Origin: Syntrophobotulus glycolicus DSM 8271
GTDB taxonomy: Bacteria; Bacillota; Desulfitobacteriia; Desulfitobacteriales; Syntrophobotulaceae
Assembly (NCBI RefSeq): GCF_000190635.1
Contig: NC_015172.1
Location: forward strand, 2,790,001 to 2,854,000
Length of the DNA: 64,000 nt
Direction: 5' to 3'
Below are positions 56,880-64,000 of this stretch, piece by piece (position 1 is the first letter of the stretch; every line of letters starts with the position of its first letter). A program made the position numbers and the translations under genes. The notes under the pieces are model-generated. The model had not been told where the DNA came from and did no database searches. It saw nothing but the letters and a program-made list of their open reading frames with translations.

Positions 56880-58022
56880 CTACCCTAAAGCCTGCTCGAA
56901 ATCCTCGATTAGATCCTCAATATCTTCCAATCCAACTGAAACACGAATTAAGTTTTCTGTAATCCCCATTCTTTCCCTTTCCTGTCTGGGCATACCGGCA
57001 TGAGACATTTTTACCGGATAGGAGATAATGGTCTCCACCCCGCCCAGGCTGACAGCCACAGCAGCATTTTTTACTCTCTCCATAAAATCTTTGCCTGTAT
57101 TTCCTTCCCGAATTTCAAAGGAAAGAACTGCCCCGGCTCCTGCAGCCTGGCCGAAATGGATCGCTCTCCCCCCATGGTCCCGCAGTCCCGGATAGTAAAC
57201 TTTTTTGACCTTAGGGTGATCGGCAAGCCACCCGGCAAGGATTTGAGCATTTTTTTGCTGGTAATCCAGGCGGACTTTCAACGTTTTTAATCCTCTTAAC
57301 AACAACCAGGAATCCATCGGGCCCAGTACTGCCCCAAAATTATATTGAACAGCCTGGATACGTTTGGCCAGTTCTTTCGTCTTTACGACCACTAATCCGG
57401 CCACCACATCACTATGTCCGCCAATGAATTTCGTCGCACTATGAATCACAATGTCAATACCTAATTCAATCGGCCTTTGCAGATACGGGGTCATAAACGT
57501 ATTATCAATTAAAGTGGTCAGTCCGTGTTTTTGAGCTATTCTCACAATTTCCCGGATGTCGGTTATTTTCAGCAAGGGATTTGAAGGACTCTCGATAAAG
57601 ATTGCCTTGGTATTGTGTTTTACAGACTTCTCAACACTCTCCGCTTCCGTAGCATTGATGAAGGTAATGTCGACATCGAATCGCCGGAAAAAGCTCTGAC
57701 TGGCTTGATAGGTGCCCCCATAGACATCTTCACATATAATCAGATGATCACCTGCCGAAAAAATGGAAAGAGCGGAGGAAATGGCCGCCATCCCTGATGA
57801 AAACGCGAACCCTCTGTACCCTCCCTCCAGAACAGCGATTGTTCCCTCGAGGGCTCTTCTTGTCGGGTTCGCTCCCCTGGAGTATTGGTACTCCTTCGGT
57901 GCGTCAATATCCCTTTGATGGAATGTTGAAGTTTGATATATCGGTATACTTAAAGCTCCTGTGCTTTGATCCATTTCATAGCCATTATGGATCAGCCTTG
58001 TTCCAAATTTCATATTACTCAC
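56880..58022 (-). CDS. Cys/Met metabolism PLP enzyme, third copy
   Basis: This 380-residue enzyme is of the cystathionine gamma-synthase/lyase family. The PLP lysine is Lys198 in IHSATKFIGGHSD; SRGANPTR and FSSGMAAISS are typical. The start is GTG 58022 behind GGTGAAAG; an ATG at 58013 is also possible. It is monocistronic, with the operator between its -35 and -10. Compared with the SAM-riboswitch pair it may be a lyase that releases sulfide, or a sulfhydrylase; the sequence does not decide. Confidence 0.85.
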   Translation of the reverse strand: MSNMKFGTRLIHNGYEMDQSTGALSIPIYQTSTFHQRDIDAPKEYQYSRGANPTRRALEGTIAVLEGGYRGFAFSSGMAAISSALSIFSAGDHLIICEDVYGGTYQASQSFFRRFDVDITFINATEAESVEKSVKHNTKAIFIESPSNPLLKITDIREIVRIAQKHGLTTLIDNTFMTPYLQRPIELGIDIVIHSATKFIGGHSDVVAGLVVVKTKELAKRIQAVQYNFGAVLGPMDSWLLLRGLKTLKVRLDYQQKNAQILAGWLADHPKVKKVYYPGLRDHGGRAIHFGQAAGAGAVLSFEIREGNTGKDFMERVKNAAVAVSLGGVETIISYPVKMSHAGMPRQERERMGITENLIRVSVGLEDIEDLIEDFEQALG

Positions 58023-58051
58023 TCATCTTTCACCAACAAGTAGTTTTTCAT

Positions 58052-58081
58052 AATATACACTAATTACATAGTTTTAGTCAA
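58052..58081 (-). promoter_or_regulatory. Promoter and operator of the third PLP enzyme gene
   Basis: The minus-strand -35 TTGACT is at 58076-58081 and the -10 TATATT at 58052-58057, spaced 18 bp. ACTAAAACTATGTAATTAGT is at 58059-58078, a near palindrome that fills the spacer rather than the region after the -10. It has the best symmetry of the half-sites ACTAA/TTAGT in the window. Confidence 0.75.
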
Positions 58082-58169
58082 GTTTGATACAAAAGAAAAA
58101 AGTGGTTTTCCCACTTCTTTCCTGAACGGCTTGATGCATTTCATTACAGATCACAGAAATTCCGGATAT

Positions 58170-59897
58170 TTATAGCATAAATCTCTTCATGGAATCATCA
58201 AGATCCCCCGCCAATGCTTTCATCTGTTCTGAGGCTTCTTTTAAATCCTCAAACAGGGCGGTGATTTCACCGGTTGCGTTGGATATTTCCTGTGATCCGC
58301 TTGAACTCTCCGTAATTGTTGCGGCAATCGAGTCCATTGACTGGTTGACTTCACTGACCCCCTGAAGAATTCTCATGCTGGTTTCACTGACCTGGTCGGA
58401 CACCGTATAGAAATCCTCCGCATCAAGCTTATACTGCCGGCCGACTTCCACAAATGAAGTATAATCTCCTTCTACGGCTTTTCTGATAAAATCCATCAGA
58501 GTATCCGTATTTTCTACAAGCTCTTTGATCGATTCTTCCACTTTTCCGGTCAGTTCCCGGATATCGGTCACTGTAGCGGAAGATTCTTCGGCAAGTTTTC
58601 GGACCTCATCGGCCACGACTGAAAATCCTCTGCCGTGCTCGCCGGCCCTTGCCGCTTCAATTGCCGCATTCAGAGCAAGCAGATTCGTTTGATTGGCAAT
58701 TAATGAAACAGAGTCTGTCAGGAGAGAGATATTTTTAATCACTTCAGCCTTTTCAACCGCGACCGCGACCTTTTCTTTAATCTCGGAATAGACGGTTGAT
58801 GATACCTGACGGGCATCTTCGGCTTTCTCACTCAGAGCAACCGCCCTTTGCTCAATCTCACCGGATTTTAAATTGGCTTCTTTGGCCTGTGATGAAAGTC
58901 CCGAAAGCTTCGCTTTGATTTGCTCACTGGAGGCCGCTATTTCTTGAACAGAAGCGGACATCGTTTCCATTCCTGCCGACATCTCTTCAGTCGATGCCGA
59001 AATTTCCTGGATGTTTTCAGAAGCGGACTGGGTCTTATCACTTAGATTTTTGCTGGAAAAAGCCAGTTTATTGGACGCATTTTGAATGTCCAGAATCATC
59101 GAACGGAATGAATTCCGCATTTGTTCTAAGCCTACAGCAATTTGACCGAATTCATTACTGGTTTTATATTTTTCTTCCACTGCCGTACTTAAATCACCCT
59201 GAGAAATTTTGGCCATTGTTAACAATGTATATCTTATTGGCTTTGAGATAGAAATACTGATGAGGTAAAAAAACAGGATACTGATGATCAGAATCGTTAA
59301 AATCAGGCTGATCATTTGGAAAATGCCGGAACGGATGACCGATTTCAATTCTGCCTGTGAAGCTTCTGTTTTCCTGTTTGTCAGGTCAACAATCTGATCT
59401 ATTACGCCCCGCTGCTTATCATAGGCATCCTTCATTTCAATCAGATATTGTTCCGCCTTGTCCCTTTGTCCGCTCAATAGCGCAGGCAGCAGTTTTTTGT
59501 CTCTGATGTCGTAGAACTCAGTTGCATATCGGTGGGCCTCTACTACCATCAGCTCTCTGATCTGTCCCTCAGGCAATGTGTTCACCCAATATTCATGTCT
59601 GACCTGATACTCATTTTCCAATTGTTCACCGTGTTTGATGAATTGCTCAATTTTATTGTTATCCTTTTCAACTGTGATTTGAAGTACAGTTAAGTAAGAC
59701 TCGATAATATATTCGGGCGGCGGCAAAATATCCGCCACCAAGTCTTTATCTAACATGATGTCATTATAGATTTGGCCGTCAACCTTTGTTTTATTGAATA
59801 AATTAGAAAAGAACAGACTGATCACTAGAATTCCGGATAAAAAGATGATCATTAAAGCCAATAGTTTTGTTTTGATTTTTAGATTGGCAAACAGCAT
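58170..59897 (-). CDS. Transmembrane methyl-accepting chemotaxis protein
   Basis: This 575-residue chemoreceptor starts at ATG 59897, with AAGGTGG nine nt upstream. Membrane segments are at about residues 11-35 and 187-212, enclosing a four-helix-bundle-like sensor domain. A HAMP domain follows ([21 protein letters not shown]). The signalling tip is [32 protein letters not shown]. The ligand is unknown. It is monocistronic without a shared operator. Confidence 0.9.
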   Translation of the reverse strand: MLFANLKIKTKLLALMIIFLSGILVISLFFSNLFNKTKVDGQIYNDIMLDKDLVADILPPPEYIIESYLTVLQITVEKDNNKIEQFIKHGEQLENEYQVRHEYWVNTLPEGQIRELMVVEAHRYATEFYDIRDKKLLPALLSGQRDKAEQYLIEMKDAYDKQRGVIDQIVDLTNRKTEASQAELKSVIRSGIFQMISLILTILIISILFFYLISISISKPIRYTLLTMAKISQGDLSTAVEEKYKTSNEFGQIAVGLEQMRNSFRSMILDIQNASNKLAFSSKNLSDKTQSASENIQEISASTEEMSAGMETMSASVQEIAASSEQIKAKLSGLSSQAKEANLKSGEIEQRAVALSEKAEDARQVSSTVYSEIKEKVAVAVEKAEVIKNISLLTDSVSLIANQTNLLALNAAIEAARAGEHGRGFSVVADEVRKLAEESSATVTDIRELTGKVEESIKELVENTDTLMDFIRKAVEGDYTSFVEVGRQYKLDAEDFYTVSDQVSETSMRILQGVSEVNQSMDSIAATITESSSGSQEISNATGEITALFEDLKEASEQMKALAGDLDDSMKRFML

Positions 59898-60036
59898 GTA
59901 AAATTTCCACCTTCTCAATATTTCATATATCGCAACAGAAGTATTATATCTATCTTAGCAATGTTTTTCAATCTCTTTAAACTTTGCAAAGATCACCGGA
60001 TATTCACTTTCTCAGCAGTAAAATAGGGCATTTGTC

Positions 60037-63000
60037 CTATAAAGAAAATATTCTGGCTTCAGGATGAGCAAAAACCAGAGCGGAAACTGATGCTTCCGGG
60101 TCCATCATCAGACTTTCGGTTAGGGTGATTCCAATGTCCTCCGGTTGAAGCAACTTGAATATCTGCCTCTGAGCTTCCAAATCCGGACAAAGGGGATAGC
60201 CCGGGGACAGCCGTATTCCCTGGTATCTTCTGCGGTTTTTTTCTTTATTTCCGGAAACCTCCCGCTCCGGAAGCCCCCATTCTTTCCGCATGATTTCATG
60301 GACTTTTTCCGCCATGGCTTCAGCCATTTTGAGAGAGATGACCTGGAGAAGGTATGATTTGAGATATTGGCCCCCGTCCTTTAACGCCTGAGCTTTTTCT
60401 CTGAGGCCGACACCGGTGGTCACTGTAAAAAGGCCGAGATAATCGGTCTTTCCGTTTATGGGGTTTTGAATATAATCAGCAGGGCTTAAAAAAGGCTCCG
60501 CAGTTTGTCTGGGGAATAAAAATTCCGCCTGGATTTCCTCATGATTTTCCGGGTTGAGTATTCTGACCAGATTTCCGGCGGAACGGGCCGGCAGAAAACG
60601 ATATACCCCCCTGGCCTTAATCATTTTTTGATCAACAATTTCATTAAACAATTGCTGAATGGTATGGGCAAGTTCTTCTTCCCGGGTATCCCTGACGAAG
60701 CCGCTCCCCATTTCCTGCAAGGTATCAGGCTTCTTCTTGCCTATACCCAGATAAAATTTCATTAAAGATTTTACATCGATATCCCGAATGATTTCCTGCA
60801 AGGGAAAATCAAGCAGGACATGCCTTTGCAGGTCACTGGGCACATAAATCGGTCCGGGAAGAGGACGTGCAATCTGATCCGTTTGGCTTCTCAGCAGTCC
60901 GGTTTCATTGAGCGGGTGGGTATCCCGTGATTCCTGGGCAAAAGTTTTTCGTTTCCGGGCTTCTTCATCCCTCCGGTCTATCCCCTTGTCCTGATTGGCT
61001 TTGATCACCGTGTCTTTATGGGCATACAGGTATTCCTGCAGAACTTTCAGACCTTCCATGGCATCTTGGCAATAAAAGGCCGGTGCGTCATAAGCCGGGG
61101 CTATTTTTTCCTCGGTAAACTTTCGGGAAAGAGCAGCGCCGCCCAGGATCAGAGGAACTTTTATGTTTTCGGCGCGCATCTCCTGAGCTGTAACCAGCAT
61201 CTGTTGCACAGATTTCACTAAAAGACCGGAAAGTCCGACCGCATCCGGCTTGTGCTCCCTGCAAGCCTTGATGATCTCTTCAGGCGACACTTTTACTCCC
61301 AGATTAATCACCTGATAGCCGTTATTGGAAAGAATGATTTCCACAAGGTTCTTTCCGATATCGTGAACATCTCCTTTAACTGTCGCCAGGATCAGCTTTC
61401 CTTTAATCGCCTCTTCTGTTTTATCCATATGTTTCTCCAGAATACCCACAGCCGCTTTCATCACTTCGGCACTTTGGAGGACTTCAGCCACAATCAGCAT
61501 ATTCCGGTTAAACAGGCGTCCGACCTCATCCATTCCTTTCAGTAAAGGCCCATTGATCAATTCTAAAGGGGTATGCGTTTTCAGGCCTTCGCTCAGATCG
61601 GCCTCCAGCCCTTCTTTAGATCCGTCAACAATATTTCTGGCCAGCCTTTGATCCCAGGAAAGCTGCTCCTGGACATGAACCGGCACAGCTTTTTTATCCC
61701 GGTAGAAATCTGTAAAGTTCTTTAAGGTCCGGTCATTGGTCTGAAAGAGAAGGTCCTCAGCTAATTTACGCTCTTCCTCAGGAATATCCGCATAGGATTT
61801 GTGCTTTTCCGCATTCACAATAGCATAATCCAGTCCGGCCAAAGTATTGTGATGGACAAAAACAGCATTAAGCACTTCTCTGCCCACGGTCGGCAGACCA
61901 AAAGATACATTGCTTACCCCGAGAATGGTTTTACAAGCGGGAATTTTTTCTTTGATCAAGCGCAGGCCCTCAATCGTCTCTTTGGCAGAACCCAGATATT
62001 TGGGATCACCGGTGCCGACCGGAAAGGTAAGCGGATCAAAAATGATATCACCTGGCTGTAGTGCATACCGTTCGGTAAGCAATTGGCAGGAACGCTCCGC
62101 TACTCTGAGCTTGTCCTCTCTGGACAGGGCCATCCCTTGTTCGTCAATCAGTCCGACAACGATTGCCGCACCGTATTTGTGAATTAAAGGAACAATTTGT
62201 TCAAATCTCTCCAAGCCGTTTTCCAAATTAATTGAATTGATGATGGCCTTGCCCTGGATCATTTTCAGCCCGGCTTCCACTACCTGGGCATCTGTGGAAT
62301 CCAGCATTAGAGGAACTTTAACTTTTTTGACGACATAGGAGAGAAAGTTCACCATATCATGGTATTCGTCCCGGTCAGGATTAGCCACACAGATATCAAC
62401 AACATGGGCGCCTTTTTTCACCTGGCCTCTGGCGACCTCAGAACCTTCTTCATAATGTTCCCCCACGATTAAATCCCGGAAAAGACGGGAGCCAATGACA
62501 TTGGAACGCTCCCCGACCAGAATCGGCCTTCCCGTTTTTTCCAGCCACAGCGGTTCTATCCCGGAAACCGCGCTCTCTGCTTTTTGTTTGCCGGCTCTTG
62601 GCCGACAGTCCCTGAGTTCTTCCGCCAAGGCTTTAATATGCTCCGGTGTCGTTCCGCAGCAGCCGCCGGCAATATTCAACCAGCCGTTTCGCGCGAATTC
62701 AGCCTGTTTAGCGGCAAAGGCCCGCGGCTGTTCCAAATAATTCCCTTCTTCATCCGGCAGCCCCGCATTAGCGTGACAACTGACCGCGCAAGAAGCAATT
62801 CCGGCCAAAGTCCGTACATGTTCCCTCATTCCATCGGCCCCTGTCCCGCAGTTTAGCCCGATTACCGCAGGGTTCAGGTGCTTAACCGAAAGATAGAAAG
62901 CCTGAATGTTCTGCCCGGCAAGCATCGTTCCCGAAGGTTCTATTGTACAGGAAATCATGATAGGGATTTCTTTGCCCAATCCGTGGAAAGCCCTTCCGAT

Positions 63001-63522
63001 TCCAATTCCGGCTGCCTTCACATTCAAAGTATCCTGACAGGTCTCGACCAGCAAAAGATCCGCTCCACCTTTTATTAATCCTAAGGCCTGACGATAATAG
63101 GCTTCTTCCAATTCTTCAAAGGTAATCCCCGCGGATAATGTCAGCATTCTGATGGTCGGTCCCATAGATCCGGCAACGAATCTGGGCCATGCTTTTGTGG
63201 ACCTTGCATCCGCGGCTTCCCGGGCCAGACGGGCGGAAATTTCATTCAGCTCAATATCCCGGTCCGCCAACCCATATTCCTCCAGGACAACATTTGTCGC
63301 CCCGAAGGAATTGGTTTCTATGATATCCGCACCGGCATCCAAATAAGCCTCATGTATTGCCTTGATCAGGTCCGGTTGAGATAAATTCAGGATTTCGTTA
63401 CAGCCATCATATTCCGGCTGACCAAAATCATCCGGTTTTAACTGGTGACGCTGAAGCATGGTTCCCATAGCGCCGTCGAGAATCAGTATCTTTTTCTCCA
63501 GCTGTGTCTTGAATAAGTCCAT
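60037..63522 (-). CDS. metH: Cobalamin-dependent methionine synthase
   Basis: This 1161-residue cytoplasmic enzyme transfers methyl from methyltetrahydrofolate via cobalamin to homocysteine. Domain order is homocysteine-binding with the zinc cysteines at GLNCGTG and GGCCGTTPEH (residues 1-310), pterin-binding (about 330-600), cobalamin cap, B12-binding with DVHDIGKN (about 730), and a C-terminal activation domain with RYQGIRLSPGYPLCPDL. All modules are present, so it is full length. I start at ATG 63522, behind GAGGGG; ATG 63564 lacks a ribosome site. It remakes methionine from the homocysteine produced by the PLP enzymes. A folate-linked supply of methyl groups fits the CO dehydrogenase gene upstream. 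Confidence 0.95.
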   Translation of the reverse strand: MDLFKTQLEKKILILDGAMGTMLQRHQLKPDDFGQPEYDGCNEILNLSQPDLIKAIHEAYLDAGADIIETNSFGATNVVLEEYGLADRDIELNEISARLAREAADARSTKAWPRFVAGSMGPTIRMLTLSAGITFEELEEAYYRQALGLIKGGADLLLVETCQDTLNVKAAGIGIGRAFHGLGKEIPIMISCTIEPSGTMLAGQNIQAFYLSVKHLNPAVIGLNCGTGADGMREHVRTLAGIASCAVSCHANAGLPDEEGNYLEQPRAFAAKQAEFARNGWLNIAGGCCGTTPEHIKALAEELRDCRPRAGKQKAESAVSGIEPLWLEKTGRPILVGERSNVIGSRLFRDLIVGEHYEEGSEVARGQVKKGAHVVDICVANPDRDEYHDMVNFLSYVVKKVKVPLMLDSTDAQVVEAGLKMIQGKAIINSINLENGLERFEQIVPLIHKYGAAIVVGLIDEQGMALSREDKLRVAERSCQLLTERYALQPGDIIFDPLTFPVGTGDPKYLGSAKETIEGLRLIKEKIPACKTILGVSNVSFGLPTVGREVLNAVFVHHNTLAGLDYAIVNAEKHKSYADIPEEERKLAEDLLFQTNDRTLKNFTDFYRDKKAVPVHVQEQLSWDQRLARNIVDGSKEGLEADLSEGLKTHTPLELINGPLLKGMDEVGRLFNRNMLIVAEVLQSAEVMKAAVGILEKHMDKTEEAIKGKLILATVKGDVHDIGKNLVEIILSNNGYQVINLGVKVSPEEIIKACREHKPDAVGLSGLLVKSVQQMLVTAQEMRAENIKVPLILGGAALSRKFTEEKIAPAYDAPAFYCQDAMEGLKVLQEYLYAHKDTVIKANQDKGIDRRDEEARKRKTFAQESRDTHPLNETGLLRSQTDQIARPLPGPIYVPSDLQRHVLLDFPLQEIIRDIDVKSLMKFYLGIGKKKPDTLQEMGSGFVRDTREEELAHTIQQLFNEIVDQKMIKARGVYRFLPARSAGNLVRILNPENHEEIQAEFLFPRQTAEPFLSPADYIQNPINGKTDYLGLFTVTTGVGLREKAQALKDGGQYLKSYLLQVISLKMAEAMAEKVHEIMRKEWGLPEREVSGNKEKNRRRYQGIRLSPGYPLCPDLEAQRQIFKLLQPEDIGITLTESLMMDPEASVSALVFAHPEARIFSL

Positions 63523-63713
63523 CGATCTTTTTTGCCCCTCTGAACTTGGTATTTTTTCTTTCATCCAAAGTATTGCTTCATATTTTATCACAAACTTTTT
63601 TTCCGCAAAAGGAAAAGGGACTTGTCCAGCCAAATATATGACAAACTTCTATTCTCATTATGTTCCGCCAAACTGAGCCGGTGTTATTGCGGGCTAAGAC
63701 AAAAGCGGCTGAA

Positions 63714-64000
63714 TTAGCTTAGACCTAAGGCTTTTCTTTTCTCTACAATATGAGCCTCGATTCCGTCGGCCGCCTCTTGAGGGTCATCACCAAGTCCGAC
63801 TTTACCCCCGGTCAATTTTTCAACTTCTTCTGTCAGGAGTTTCACCAGTTTTGGGGCGCCCGTCATAAACGGTACCGGCGAAAGATGTGTATACGTCCCA
63901 TAAGCAACCGCAAATATCCCGTCAATTGTCGCTTTCTGCTCCATCCACTCCGGTGCTGTTACGGCAATCGGAAGCTGGGGAATATCTACTTCCAGGTGAT
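63714..64000 (-). CDS. cooS: Anaerobic CO dehydrogenase, C-terminal end (runs off right edge)
   Basis: This is the last ~95 codons of an open frame that continues beyond the window. It reads HLEVDIPQLPIAVTAPEWMEQKA, then VAYGTYTHLSPVP, GAPKLVKLLTEEVEKLTGGKVG and IVEKRKALGL, the typical end of Ni-Fe carbon monoxide dehydrogenase (CooS/AcsA). The enzyme interconverts CO and CO2. It lies upstream of metH on the same strand with a gap of about 190 nt. It suggests an acetogenic or CO-using anaerobe. The cluster-ligand cysteines are outside the window. Confidence 0.8.
   Translation of the reverse strand, partial: HLEVDIPQLPIAVTAPEWMEQKATIDGIFAVAYGTYTHLSPVPFMTGAPKLVKLLTEEVEKLTGGKVGLGDDPQEAADGIEAHIVEKRKALGLS

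Overview
The window looks like a chromosomal segment of an anaerobic Firmicute of the Peptococcaceae type (Desulfitobacterium, Desulfosporosinus or Dehalobacter relatives). The reasons are sigma-A promoters of the TTGACA-17-TATAAT kind, strong GGAGG ribosome sites, cell-wall-binding-repeat surface proteins, a SAM-I riboswitch, corrinoid methyl-transfer proteins and, at the right edge, an anaerobic CO dehydrogenase next to cobalamin-dependent methionine synthase. The genus is inference. I saw no tRNA, rRNA, CRISPR array or insertion sequence.

The centre of interest is an island of nitrogenase-like genes embedded in sulfur metabolism (about 1-39 kb and 51-64 kb). It holds five complete NifD/NifK-like pairs, one NifH-like reductase, one NifB-like radical SAM protein and two NifX-type cofactor-carrier proteins. 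The pairs, with D coordinates first, are 7545-9038/9043-10377; 11437-12918/12945-14261; 15672-17171/14331-15665; 29452-30966/28111-29451; and 35798-37255/34492-35790. All ten large subunits keep the P-cluster-type cysteines and all five D subunits keep the cofactor cysteine. None keeps the histidine and glutamine needed for N2 reduction (alpha-195 and alpha-191). The neighbours are a sulfonate-type ABC importer, MetNIQ, three cystathionine/homocysteine PLP enzymes, cysteine synthase, MetH, two YezD proteins and a corrinoid protein with its zinc methyltransferase. The best fit is a family of methylthio-alkane reductase (Mar)-like enzymes that release sulfur from organic thioethers. That function is inferred.

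The island appears to be run as one regulon. Most of its promoters carry a palindromic box related to ACTAAnnCTATAGnnTTAGT just downstream of the -10. About twelve leaders then share a small RNA element: a 4-bp hairpin beginning GAC and ending in GAGGCT, usually followed at once by a terminator hairpin. The same box precedes the SAM-I riboswitch and both halves of a separated two-component system (10580-11218 and 21311-22147).

From 17.4 to 25.3 kb lies a metal/envelope block: a TauE-cupredoxin fusion protein, a surface protein sharing an unusual cysteine domain with it, the histidine kinase and a CopA copper ATPase. From 40 to 48.3 kb lies a separate AraC-controlled unit (a surface protein, a paired ABC exporter-type transporter and the AraC/PchR-like regulator) whose three promoters share an identical two-part operator. 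From 48.5 to 51.2 kb are a helix-turn-helix regulator split by a frameshift and a soluble chemoreceptor. From 51.3 to 64 kb the sulfur/nitrogenase-like genes resume (NifX, NifH, YezD, MetQIN, NifB, PLP enzyme), followed by a chemoreceptor, MetH and a partial CooS.
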